Shown here: in pieces, positions 24,636 through 32,470 of the stretch
Position numbering within the stretch: the stretch's first letter is position 1
Layout of the letters: each line of letters begins with the position of its first letter
Notes under the pieces: generated by a model
What the model was told of the DNA's origin: nothing
Seen by the model: the letters and a program-made list of their open reading frames with translations, nothing else
Databases searched by the model: none
NCBI GenBank assembly: GCA_965197395.1
Contig: CBDANB010000005.1
Span: 496,001-560,000, forward strand
Direction of reading: 5' to 3'
From: CAZYFH01 sp965197395
GTDB lineage: Bacteria; Acidobacteriota; Vicinamibacteria; Vicinamibacterales; UBA8438
Length of the DNA: 64,000 nucleotides
Program-made: the position numbers and the translations under genes

Positions 24636-25568
24636 GTGACCGTGAGCCCGGGACCGGGGTGGACGCCGGTTCTCATCCGTCTGTCCGTGAGCGTAGGCCT
24701 CGTCGCGGGGCTGGCGTGGGTGGTAGACGTGCGTGCCGTGTTCGCACGTCTCAGCCAGTTCGACGCACGATGGGTCGTACTCGCGGTGGCCATCTCGTTC
24801 CTCCAGGTCGGCGCGTCGGCGTGGCGCTGGCGATTCACGGCCGGTCGACTGGGCATCGATCTCTCGTTTCGTGACGCGCTCCGTGAGTATTACCTCGCGA
24901 TGTTTCTCAACCAGGTGCTGCCCGGCGGTGTGATGGGGGACGTGTCGCGCGCGTGGCGTCATGCACGCGCGCAGGGGGAGGCGCGCGAGCCGCGGGGTCC
25001 GGCCGTGCGCGCCGTGTTGCTGGAGCGCATCTCGGGACAAGTCGTGATGACCGCGGTCGCCGCGGCGTCGGTCGTCGTCTTGCCTGCGACGCTCGGCACG
25101 GGCCGATGGATGTGGTGGACATCGATCGCCCTGCTGGCCGTCGCGGTCGGTCTGGTCGCGTGGGCGCGGCGTCGGTGGAGCAACGACCGGTCGCTCACAC
25201 GACGTCTGTGGCGGGAGACGCGCGCCGCGCTCTGGACGGGGGCCGCCCTGCCGGTGCAACTGACGAGCTCGGCGGTCGTCGTCGGCACCTACCTGGCGAT
25301 CTACGTGGTTGCCGCCAGGGCGATCGGCGTTGGCACCCCGATCGGCACGTTGCTCCCGCTGATCGCGCCGGTGCTGGTCACAATGCTGATTCCGGTGACG
25401 ATTGCCGGATGGGGCGTGCGAGAGGGCGCGGCTGCGAGCCTGTGGCGCCTCGCCGGACTCCCGGTCAGCGACGGCGCCGCGATCTCAGTCGCGTACGGCC
25501 TACTGGTCCTGCTCACGGCGCTGCCGGGCGCGCTGATCCTCGTCGCCGGCGGGCGCCGCCGTTGGTGA
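24636..25568 (+). CDS. Lysylphosphatidylglycerol-synthase-TM-like (UPF0104/AglD) membrane protein
   Basis: 310 residues from GTG 24636, overlapping the methyltransferase stop as GTGA. About eight transmembrane helices. Family blocks WVVLAVAISFLQVGASAWRW, YYLAMFLNQVLPGGVMGDVSRA and VTIAGWGVREGAAASLWRLA are all recognisable (the last is the GWG-RE motif). Members lack the lysyl-transferase domain and are thought to be flippase or lipid-glycosylation helpers; no substrate is established. Its last 69 bases overlap the 3' end of the convergent RibD-C gene. Confidence 0.85.
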   Translation: MTVSPGPGWTPVLIRLSVSVGLVAGLAWVVDVRAVFARLSQFDARWVVLAVAISFLQVGASAWRWRFTAGRLGIDLSFRDALREYYLAMFLNQVLPGGVMGDVSRAWRHARAQGEAREPRGPAVRAVLLERISGQVVMTAVAAASVVVLPATLGTGRWMWWTSIALLAVAVGLVAWARRRWSNDRSLTRRLWRETRAALWTGAALPVQLTSSAVVVGTYLAIYVVAARAIGVGTPIGTLLPLIAPVLVTMLIPVTIAGWGVREGAAASLWRLAGLPVSDGAAISVAYGLLVLLTALPGALILVAGGRRRW

Positions 25569-26411
25569 TCGTAGCTCGAGATCGAAGAGGACGTCGTCGT
25601 CTAGGTGAAAGACGCGGCACGGAGGGCGGAGCGCCTGGTCGAGCGAGTCGATACGGTCGAGCTCCACGGAGGGGCGCCCGGACCCGATGAGCAGCGGCGC
25701 GACCGTCACGTGCAGGCGATCGAGCGCGCCGGCCTGGAGAAACCGGGAGACGGTCGTGCCCCCGCCCTCGATGAGCAGACGACGATGGCCCAGATCCCGG
25801 AGCGCCCGCACGAGGTGATGCGGGTCGAAGCCGCCCGCCCCGGTCGATGGCAGCGACAATACACCGCTGCTAGGCACCGGTGGCGCGTGCGTCACGGACG
25901 CTTTTCGGACGACGAGCGTGCGGGCGGCGCCGTCGGAGAACACGTGGCGTGTCGGGTCGAGGCGGCCGTCCGGGTCGAGCACGACGCGGACGGGGTTCGG
26001 ACCCTCGACCCGGCGGACAGTCAGACGGGGATTGTCGGCGGCAACCGTGCCGGCGCCGACGATCACGGCGTCCACAAGAGCTCGGAGACGATGGAGTCGG
26101 CGGATATCAGCCGGCCCCGTGATGTAATGTGAGTGGCCATTCTCGGTGGCGATCCGGCCATCCAGACTCTGGCCGGTCTGCCCGATGACGAGGTCAGCGC
26201 GAAGCTGGAGCGGGAGATACAGCTCGAGGAGGTCCCGCGCCGCGGCGGTGAGCGGTGCCGAGGCCTCCCACCGTCCTGACGAGCGGACTTGCAACCAGAC
26301 ATCGGGCCTGGGATCATGGTGCACGCGCGTGCCGCCCGGTTGGATGGAGATTCCGGCCGGCACGGCCCGGACGAGGCCCCAGGCGGCGTCGTCATCGATG
26401 GGAGCGCTCAC
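25500..26411 (-). CDS. RibD C-terminal-type reductase (DHFR-like fold)
   Basis: 303 residues from GTG 26411. A 70-residue N-terminal extension without recognisable motif precedes the reductase domain: RADLVIGQTGQSLDGRIA, ALVDAVIVGAGTVAADNPRLTVR, VRVVLDPDGRLDP, RRLLIEGGGTTVSRFLQAGALDRLHVTVAPLLIGSG. This domain reduces the ribosyl side chain of the diaminopyrimidinone made by GTP cyclohydrolase II, with NADPH. There is no deaminase domain, so it is not a full RibD. Divergent from ribA with 17 bases between starts. The C-terminal 20 residues are Gln/Arg-rich and overlap the opposite gene. Confidence 0.85.
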   Translation of the reverse strand: MSAPIDDDAAWGLVRAVPAGISIQPGGTRVHHDPRPDVWLQVRSSGRWEASAPLTAAARDLLELYLPLQLRADLVIGQTGQSLDGRIATENGHSHYITGPADIRRLHRLRALVDAVIVGAGTVAADNPRLTVRRVEGPNPVRVVLDPDGRLDPTRHVFSDGAARTLVVRKASVTHAPPVPSSGVLSLPSTGAGGFDPHHLVRALRDLGHRRLLIEGGGTTVSRFLQAGALDRLHVTVAPLLIGSGRPSVELDRIDSLDQALRPPCRVFHLDDDVLFDLELRSPTAAPAGDEDQRARQRREQDQ

Positions 26412-26428
26412 AGCAACTCGACAGTAGC

Positions 26429-27556
26429 ATGCACGAAGCCGAACGCGGACTCTTCGATTTCAGACAAGGCCGACCGCTGTACGTCACGGGGAACGGCGAC
26501 CGTGCGGGTAGCGCGGCGTTGCTTGCCACGGTCGACGGTCTGCGAAGCCAGACGCTCGAACAGCTCCAGCAAGTCGACCGGGGTGCCGTGCGCCTGGCTG
26601 TGACGCATCACCGTGCTCGGGTCATGGGGCTGGCCAATGGCGGGCGGCCGATCGACATGAGCCTGGTCCTGAACGGCGACGCCAACCCGGATCAGATCCT
26701 ACGCCTCTCCAGCGCGTCGGGCACGAAGGTGACCGGCACGCGCGACGTCCGCGAGGCGTCTGACGCAGAGCTCGGCGGCCTGGCGTTGGCGCGGTTGGGG
26801 CGACTGTTGCCCGCGGTGGTGAGCGTGGACGTGGACTCGGCGCAGGTCGGCGCGCTCCGTGGCTCCCTCGAGAGCGGCGCGATCCTCGCCGTCACGACGG
26901 CGCAGATCCACGCGATGGCCAGCAACGCGCACGTCGAGGTGACCCACGTCAGCGACGGACCGGTTCCGCTGGAAGAAGCCGAGGACGCCCGGTTCATGTT
27001 CTTTCGGGAGGCCAATGGCCTGCTCGAGCACGTTGCCATCCTCATCGGCAGTCGGAAGCAGTGGCCCGACCCGGTGCCGGTGCGGATCCACTCGGCCTGC
27101 CTCACCGGCGATCTGTTTGGAAGCCTCCGCTGCGACTGCGGTGAGCAGCTGCGCGGCAGCCTGCGCTTGTTCGCCACGCGGGGGGGCGGCGTGCTGTTGT
27201 ATCTGGCCCAGGAAGGACGCAACATCGGGCTCGGCAACAAGCTGCGCGCCTATACCTTGCAGCAGGAGGGTCTCGATACGGTCGATGCCGACTGCACCCT
27301 CGGGTTCGGTGCTGACGAACGGTGTTACGACGCAGCCGTCGACATGCTGCACAAGCTCCGTATCGAGCGCGTCCAGCTCCTGACCAACAACCCGGACAAG
27401 GTGCGCGCTGTCCGCGACGGCGGGATCCAGGTCGTGGACCGGCAGCCGCTCTACGGGACGCTGAACCAGCACAACGTCCGATACGTCAAGGCCAAGGTCC
27501 ACCGCGCTGGTCACTGGCTCGGCGACATGCTGACGGGCGCGGTCCCCGGCAAGTAG
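26429..27556 (+). CDS. ribA: GTP cyclohydrolase II with a degenerate N-terminal domain
   Basis: 375 residues from ATG 26429. The C-terminal half is a complete GCH II: zinc cysteines C224, C235 and C237 (SACLTGDLFGSLRCDCG), YLAQEGRNIGLGNKLRAYTLQ, LGFGADERCYDAAVDML and LLTNNPDKVRAV. The first 200 residues occupy the place of the RibB (dihydroxybutanone phosphate synthase) domain in RibBA but lack its signature acidic motif. Tyr275 (RAYTL) is retained; in one Streptomyces paralogue from a similar cluster, Met at this site is reported to yield the formyl intermediate. So ordinary release of formate and the deformylated pyrimidine is predicted here. Cluster context points to a non-riboflavin use. 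Confidence 0.85.
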   Translation: MHEAERGLFDFRQGRPLYVTGNGDRAGSAALLATVDGLRSQTLEQLQQVDRGAVRLAVTHHRARVMGLANGGRPIDMSLVLNGDANPDQILRLSSASGTKVTGTRDVREASDAELGGLALARLGRLLPAVVSVDVDSAQVGALRGSLESGAILAVTTAQIHAMASNAHVEVTHVSDGPVPLEEAEDARFMFFREANGLLEHVAILIGSRKQWPDPVPVRIHSACLTGDLFGSLRCDCGEQLRGSLRLFATRGGGVLLYLAQEGRNIGLGNKLRAYTLQQEGLDTVDADCTLGFGADERCYDAAVDMLHKLRIERVQLLTNNPDKVRAVRDGGIQVVDRQPLYGTLNQHNVRYVKAKVHRAGHWLGDMLTGAVPGK

Positions 27557-27564
27557 CTTTCCTT

Positions 27565-27655
27565 AGATGGGGCTGCGCCCCAAGCCCCCGCGACCGCTGC
27601 GCGGGGACCCCGAGTGCCCCGCTCCGCGGTCGCGAGGCGCGCCGTGCGCGCCTTG
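27565..27655 (+). repeat. Stop-codon-associated intergenic repeat, copy 2
   Basis: 91 bp starting AGATGGGGCTGCGCCCC, then CGCGGGGACCCCGAGTGCCCC and ending GGCGCGCCGTGCGCGCCTTG. It starts eight bases after the ribA stop codon, in the gap between convergent genes. It aligns with copies at 19117-19212 (inverted) and 45559-45649. Confidence 0.8.
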
Positions 27656-27687
27656 CTGTCTTCAGCAACACTCGGCTCGCCAGACAG

Positions 27688-28488
27688 CTACACCAGCCGA
27701 TCCAGGGGAAACTCCCGCGCGTCCCGGATGACGGCGGCCAGGATCTCGCCGTAGTGCTCGACCAGGATCTTCCCGGTCGCCGCATCCGCCAACCGAGCGT
27801 CGCCGCTCGCGCCTGATCGATGGAGGTCGCCCGCCAGCCAGGAGAAGGCGGCCGCGCCCTCGGGCGCGACGCGACCACCGGCGTCCTCGAGGTCCGCGCC
27901 CAGTGAGCGGCGCTCCTGCACCTCACCGGCGCGCACGTCATCTGGGCTGAGGTGCAGCATCATGGCCGTTTCCAGGGCACCGCCGTGTAGTCCGTGGCGC
28001 CACTCGCTCTCCGGTAGCTCGACCCCGTCGGGCCGGGGAAAGTCGGTGTAGGTGGCTTTCACGACGAGCAGCCCCTGTTCGTCGCGGAGCCGCAGTCCCG
28101 CAGCATCCAAGGTCGCGCGATTGCCGCCGTGGCTGTTGGCGAGCACGAGGCGCCGCACGCCGCAGCCGGCCAACGCGACTCCGTGCTGATGAACCACGTC
28201 GGCCAGGAGCGCCGGCGTGACACTCAGCGTCCCTGGAAACCGGGCGTGCTCTTGGCTCGCGCCGACGGCCTGCGGTGGCAGCGCGAGGGCGGGAAAATCC
28301 TCAGGCAAGCGCTGAAACGCGTTCGCCAGGATCCCGAGGCCGATCACGAGGTCCGTCGACAGCGGCAGGTGCGGGCCATGCTGTTCGACGGCGGCCAGTG
28401 GCAGGATGATCACGGGATCGCGACGCGCGACGGCCGCAGCCTCGGTCGTCGTCATCGCTTGCCAGTATTGGATTGATGCGTATGACAT
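27688..28488 (-). CDS. Creatininase-family amidohydrolase
   Basis: 266 residues from ATG 28488. Metal-site motifs are complete: ILPLAAVEQHGPHLPLSTD (Glu, His, Asp ligands), VLANSHGGNRATLD and GLHGGALETAMMLHL. Members hydrolyse amides; in archaeal riboflavin synthesis a creatininase homologue (ArfB) removes the formyl group from the GTP cyclohydrolase product. Placement next to ribA and the RibD-C reductase suggests an analogous step on a formamidopyrimidine, or on a later amide. It shares a transcript with the methyltransferase 10 bases upstream. Confidence 0.85.
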   Translation of the reverse strand: MSYASIQYWQAMTTTEAAAVARRDPVIILPLAAVEQHGPHLPLSTDLVIGLGILANAFQRLPEDFPALALPPQAVGASQEHARFPGTLSVTPALLADVVHQHGVALAGCGVRRLVLANSHGGNRATLDAAGLRLRDEQGLLVVKATYTDFPRPDGVELPESEWRHGLHGGALETAMMLHLSPDDVRAGEVQERRSLGADLEDAGGRVAPEGAAAFSWLAGDLHRSGASGDARLADAATGKILVEHYGEILAAVIRDAREFPLDRLV

Positions 28489-28498
28489 GACAGTTTGC

Positions 28499-29347
28499 TC
28501 AAGGGTCCAAACGCCGGAACAGCGCGAGATCGTATCCGATCCACCCGGCACGAAGACATGTCTGTAGTGCGCTGCCGCCGGTGAGGTGACCAAAGCGCGC
28601 CTGTCCGGGGAGCCACCGCAGGAGCGCGGCGAGCGCATCGATTACTCGATCGCGCGGCCGACCGAGCTCGAGATACGACGACAGATCATCGGTGGTCTCA
28701 TGCGCGAAGCCCGCCTCGCGCGCGAGCGTCCGCAGCGTATCGCGGTCGATCAGCGTGTTGATATGCCATCCCTCGCAAAACCGTTCGATCACGCGGCTCC
28801 CCGCCGGCGCGGTCACCGTTCGTTTGAAATCGTCGCAGATCACGAGCAACCCGTCTGGACGAATGATCCACGCGCACTCGGCGAAGAAACGTGCGGGCGC
28901 GGCCCCATGCACGAACGACTCGATGGCGTATCCGAGATCGGCCGACGCAATGTCGGTGGGGAGGTCGCAGAAGTCGCCCTCGCGGCATGCGACGTGGTCG
29001 GTGAGGCCCGCCACGCGAACGCGTTGCGCGGCGAGTCGTGCCTGCACCGCGCTCAGGGTGATGCCCGTTCCTCGGATCGGCGCCTGATCCGCCAGATAGC
29101 AGAGGCTGGCGCCGACGCCACAGCCGAAGTCGACGACGTGTGGGCGGTCTGTCACGGGCCCGAGCCGGCGGATCTGCTCAAGCACGCGTGCCTCGACGTA
29201 GCGAAACGCGTCGTCGCGGGTCTCGGTCCCCGGTCCCCACACCGCTCGGTGAATCGCTCCGGTCCGCCCGCCCTGTCCATACGCGATGAACGCGGGCGTG
29301 TGCCGATCGTAGTAGCGGCGCACCGCGGTGGCGTCGAATTGCGGCAT
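28499..29347 (-). CDS. Class I SAM-dependent methyltransferase
   Basis: 282 residues. SAM site HVVDFGCGVGASLCYLAD (residues about 70-87), then GTGITLSAVQARLA, REGDFCDLP, ESFVHGAAPARFFAE and RPDGLLVICDDF, the order seen in gamma-tocopherol/cyclopropane-type small-molecule methyltransferases. The N-terminus RRYYDRHTPAFIAYGQGG is a typical cap helix. Probably methylates the product of the surrounding cluster. Second in the minus-strand set fkbM-like, methyltransferase, creatininase. Confidence 0.85.
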   Translation of the reverse strand: MPQFDATAVRRYYDRHTPAFIAYGQGGRTGAIHRAVWGPGTETRDDAFRYVEARVLEQIRRLGPVTDRPHVVDFGCGVGASLCYLADQAPIRGTGITLSAVQARLAAQRVRVAGLTDHVACREGDFCDLPTDIASADLGYAIESFVHGAAPARFFAECAWIIRPDGLLVICDDFKRTVTAPAGSRVIERFCEGWHINTLIDRDTLRTLAREAGFAHETTDDLSSYLELGRPRDRVIDALAALLRWLPGQARFGHLTGGSALQTCLRAGWIGYDLALFRRLDP

Positions 29348-29353
29348 GGCGCG

Positions 29354-30111
29354 TCAGCGCGAGGTCGGTGAGTCGAGGCGCGCGTACACGTCACCCGATC
29401 GACGCTGCGCGTCGGTGGTCTCGAGCGCCGCGGCCAGCTCGTCATCCCTCAGCCATCGATCCGCGACCAGGCGATAGGACTCCCCGGGCGACCAATTGAA
29501 CCGGTACGGACCCAGCGCACACAGCCGCGCGACGCCGGTCGCCACGTAGTCGAGCGCGCGTGGCAGGTATTCGAAGGAGACCGCGCTCACCGGCTGGCTC
29601 AACCCGGCCAGCACCTCCGGCTCCGCACCCTCGACGTCGATTTTCACGAACGCGGGCATGCCGAACCGTTCGATCAGCGCATCCAGCGTCGTCGCCTCGA
29701 CGTCGACCGAGCCGTTCCTTTCGACGGCCGAGAACTGGGGGTCGCGCTCGCGATCTCCGCGCCAGTCGTCCGCCAGCGTGGTCATGGTCGGCGTGCGCTC
29801 GCTGATCGCCAGGGTCCGTTGCCCGACCGCCTGGCCGACCGCCGCCTCGACGACCTCGACACCAGCGCTGCCGGCGAACAGGGCGCGCAGCAGGCGGGCG
29901 AAGTCGGGTTGCGGCTCCAGCGCACGACCCGGCAGCCGATGGACGCGAGGGCGCGGGTGCGATTCCCGGCGTGCGCGCCGAGGTCGAACACGAGATCGCC
30001 GCGCGAGACGAACTGCGCGTAGAGCCGGCGCAGGCGACGCTGCCGCAGGGGCACGCCGTGGTAGACGGCCAGCGAGCGGAGCATCCCGACGGCACGGTTC
30101 GCGCGGCTCAT
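29354..30111 (-). pseudogene. FkbM-family methyltransferase with a one-base frameshift
   Basis: From ATG 30111: MSRANRAVGMLRSLAVYHG, then YAQFVSRGDLVFDLGAHAGN (SAM motif) and IGCRVV. The next codons in frame give RWSRNP, but one base over they read LEPQPDFARLLRALFAG, the expected continuation VVALEPQP. The second frame continues through TTLDALIERFGMPAFVKIDVEGAE (the FkbM KIDVEGxE hallmark) to the stop at 29354. A missing G in the run GTCGTGGCGCTGGAG explains it. An intact protein would be about 252 residues and would O-methylate a sugar or polyketide-like acceptor. It may be a true lesion or a consensus error. Confidence 0.8.
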
Positions 30112-30170
30112 GTCCCCGGGCAAAGACCTTCGCGACGACTCTCAGGGCCCACGGCAGACATCGGTGCTCA

Positions 30171-30199
30171 TTCTGCGGCGGAACGAGGCCGGTTACAAT
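30171..30199 (+). promoter_or_regulatory. Possible sigma-70-type promoter for the DoxX-like gene
   Basis: TACAAT at 30194-30199 with TTCTGC at 30171-30176, spacer 17. The -10 matches five of six consensus bases, the -35 only three. It lies 28 bases before the ATG, in the gap between divergent genes. Confidence 0.35.
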
Positions 30200-30226
30200 G
30201 CTCTGTCCGCGGCAGAGGGAGTTTCA

Positions 30227-30676
30227 ATGTCCACCGTGACCGGCGGCTCGACCGGGGTCGGCTTGCGTGTGCTGTCGGTGATCATGGGCGTATTCCTGAT
30301 CTTGATGGGCAGCAACAAGTTTGCCTGGCTCACGGACAGTGGGTTCCTCACCTACGAGCTTCAGCAATGGCTCGATATCGGTCCCGTCGCGCTCAGCCGC
30401 TGGTATCTCGAACAGGTCGCGATGCCCGGCGCGCCGGTCTTCGCGCGACTCGTGCTGCTGGGCGAGCTGTCCACTGGTGCGGCGCTGGTGTGCGGGTTTC
30501 GGGTGCGGCTCGCAGCCGCGGTGGCGCTCGCCATGGTGCTCAATTTTCACTTTGCGAGCGGCATCATCTTCACTTCCGGCTACCTGACGAACGGCTACGG
30601 CCCCCCCGTGATCGGTAGCTTGCTGGCGCTGGCGATCGCCGCCGGGCGGCTGCCGCTGACCGTCTCCAGGGACTGA
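30227..30676 (+). CDS. DoxX-like integral membrane protein
   Basis: 149 residues from ATG 30227 with GCAGAGGGAG upstream. Four transmembrane helices. VIMGVFLILMGSNKFAWL opens like DoxX-like proteins, and LGELSTGAALVCGFRVRLAA is the family's helix-3 block. The family is loosely tied to quinone and thiol redox at the membrane, with no settled reaction. Seven bases separate it from the LtaS-like gene, so they are probably cotranscribed. Confidence 0.75.
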   Translation: MSTVTGGSTGVGLRVLSVIMGVFLILMGSNKFAWLTDSGFLTYELQQWLDIGPVALSRWYLEQVAMPGAPVFARLVLLGELSTGAALVCGFRVRLAAAVALAMVLNFHFASGIIFTSGYLTNGYGPPVIGSLLALAIAAGRLPLTVSRD

Positions 30677-30683
30677 GGGCGCG

Positions 30684-32351
30684 TTGGACACCACCGCGGC
30701 ATCGAGCCCCGCACCACGCCGGATGACGGTGATCGGATGCGTGTCGCTGATTGCTGGGCTCGCCCTGCTCAACGTGTCGCTCACGTTCGCCAACATCTGG
30801 CCGACGCTCGGCATTCGCCTCACGGGGGAGCTCTCGGTTGAAGTGGCGTTGTCGGTGCTCGGTCTCGTGCTCGTGAGGCGCTGGACGGGCGCCGCGTCGC
30901 GCGCGACCCTGCGGGCGCTCGCCGCCGTGTGGGTCATCCTGGCCGTTGGGCGTTATATCGATGTGACCGGCAGCTCCCTGTACGGCCGGGACGTCAACCT
31001 CTACTGGGATAGCCGCCATCTGCCAGGCGTCGGCGCCATGTTCGCTTCCGTCGCGCCGTGGCGCACGGCCGCGGTTCTCATCGGGCTCGTGCTGCTCCCC
31101 GTCGTGCTCTACGCCCCAATGCGCTGGGCGTTCGGCCGTCTGAGCACGGCCGCCGGAGACCGGTGGGCGGGTCCAGCGCTCGGGGTGGTGGCCGGCGTCG
31201 TGCTCGCGGCCTACGCCGCTCAGCTCGGCGGTGCGCGGATGCTGGATCGACTGGTCTTCGCCGAGCCGATGGTACCCGTGTACGCGCGGGAGATCGGCGA
31301 GTTCGGGTACGAGATGACCGGCGCCGGCGTCGCCGCGCTCGGGCCCGCACCGGCGATTCGGTCAGACCTCGCGCGCGTGCAGGGCGCCGACGTCTTTCTG
31401 ATCTTCGTGGAGTCGTATGGGGCGGTAGCCTGGAACGCCCCCGACTACGTCCGTGCGCTGGCCGAGAGCCGGGCGCGCCTCGAGGCCGACATCCGCGAGA
31501 CAGATCGCAGCGTGGTCTCTGCGTTCGTCGAGTCGACGACGTTCGGCGGCGAGTCGTGGCTCGCGCACATCAGCCTGCTGTCGGGTACCGAGGTGCGCGA
31601 TGACCGGACCAACGTCCGCTTGATGGCGCAGGAACGCGACACGCTGGTCAAGCTGTTCGGGCGCCGGGGCTATCGCACACTGGCCATCACACCCGGTCTG
31701 CTGGTCGATTGGCCCGAGGGGGCGTTCTACGGCTTCGACGAGATCTACGACCACCGTCGGCTTGGCTACCAGGGGCCGCCGTTTGGATGGTGGAGCATCA
31801 CCGATCAGTTCGCGCTCGCGCGCGTCGATCAACTCGAGATCGAGCCGCAGCCGCGCGACCCCGCGTTCGTCTTCTTTTCCACGCTCAGCACGCACGCGCC
31901 GTTCACCCCTGCACCGCCCTATCAGCCGAGCTGGCGGCGGGTGTTGTCGGCGACGCCCTACGACCGAGACGAGCTCGATCGCGCTTGGTCCTGGCAACCC
32001 GACTGGCTCGACCTCGGACCGAGCTACGTCGAGGCGCTCCGCTACATCCAGGCGACGGTCGGCGGGTATCTGCGGCTGCGTGCGGACCGCGACGTCGTGA
32101 TGATCCTGATCGGCGATCATCAGCCGCCCGCGCTCGTGAGCGGCAAGGGCGCATCGTGGGACGTCCCGGTGCATGTGATCGCCAGCCGCCCCGCTGTGCT
32201 CGACCGTCTTCGACCGCACCGGTTCACGGAGGGGCTCGCTCCCCAGGGTCCGGCTATCGCGCGGATGGACACGCTGCTCCCGCTGCTGCTGGACGCGTTC
32301 GGCGATGACCTCGGCGACGGAGCGCGTGCCCAACCGGTGGCCGTGCCGTAG
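30684..32351 (+). CDS. LtaS/sulfatase-superfamily membrane phosphotransferase-like protein
   Basis: 555 residues from TTG 30684 (ATG 30723 is possible but has no ribosome site). Five N-terminal transmembrane helices are followed by an extracytoplasmic alkaline-phosphatase-superfamily domain: VFLIFVESYGAVAW (first metal Glu), STTFGGESWLAHISLLSG (catalytic Thr/Ser region), FVFFSTLSTHAPFTP (His) and VMILIGDHQPP (Asp-His metal ligands). This is the plan of lipoteichoic-acid synthase and phosphoethanolamine/phosphoglycerol transferases. It likely moves a phospho-alcohol group onto an envelope glycan or lipid, which fits the CDP-alcohol phosphotransferase upstream. Confidence 0.8.
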   Translation: MDTTAASSPAPRRMTVIGCVSLIAGLALLNVSLTFANIWPTLGIRLTGELSVEVALSVLGLVLVRRWTGAASRATLRALAAVWVILAVGRYIDVTGSSLYGRDVNLYWDSRHLPGVGAMFASVAPWRTAAVLIGLVLLPVVLYAPMRWAFGRLSTAAGDRWAGPALGVVAGVVLAAYAAQLGGARMLDRLVFAEPMVPVYAREIGEFGYEMTGAGVAALGPAPAIRSDLARVQGADVFLIFVESYGAVAWNAPDYVRALAESRARLEADIRETDRSVVSAFVESTTFGGESWLAHISLLSGTEVRDDRTNVRLMAQERDTLVKLFGRRGYRTLAITPGLLVDWPEGAFYGFDEIYDHRRLGYQGPPFGWWSITDQFALARVDQLEIEPQPRDPAFVFFSTLSTHAPFTPAPPYQPSWRRVLSATPYDRDELDRAWSWQPDWLDLGPSYVEALRYIQATVGGYLRLRADRDVVMILIGDHQPPALVSGKGASWDVPVHVIASRPAVLDRLRPHRFTEGLAPQGPAIARMDTLLPLLLDAFGDDLGDGARAQPVAVP

Positions 32352-32392
32352 CTCGGCCACGACGCACATCGTCCGTCGGTGTCACCGCCCGT

Positions 32393-32417
32393 CGTAGGGC
32401 GGGGCTTTAGCCCCGCC
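32393..32417 (+). repeat. REP-like hairpin (type B, inverted)
   Basis: CGTAG followed by the 9-bp stem GGCGGGGCT / AGCCCCGCC (32398-32417) with a TT loop. It is the reverse complement of the type B hairpins at 2617 and 3044 in layout and flank. It lies between convergent genes, 40 bases after the LtaS-like stop. Confidence 0.75.
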
Positions 32418-32470
32418 ACTCGGCTGGCGCACGGTCGGCGTGCCCGTCGTGGCGACTCGACGTCGGGTGG

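Larger units (their letters stand above)
22462..24639 (+). pseudogene. Class I SAM-dependent methyltransferase disrupted by an ISL3 element
   Basis: The 5' part begins at GTG 22462 and contains the SAM site VLDLGCGTGSNVRYLAPKL and TVLDHDLELL. After VHGELAKG the reading frame runs into the insertion sequence. Removing bases 22754-24097 (element plus one target copy) restores a continuous frame, GELAKEGLTAVEHAHLVTGAALLDL, then AYGAHFALTYDGTMQW, WLLPSPWHLG and a TGA at 24637-24639. The restored protein would be about 277 residues. The insertion lies between the SAM motif and the substrate-binding part, so the gene is inactive unless the element excises. It is translationally linked to the glycosyltransferase before it and the UPF0104 gene after it. 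Confidence 0.9.

Noticed and set aside
24103..24639. Stand-alone small gene after the ISL3 element
   Set aside because: The frame joins exactly to the methyltransferase before the element once one target copy is removed, so it is a 3' fragment.
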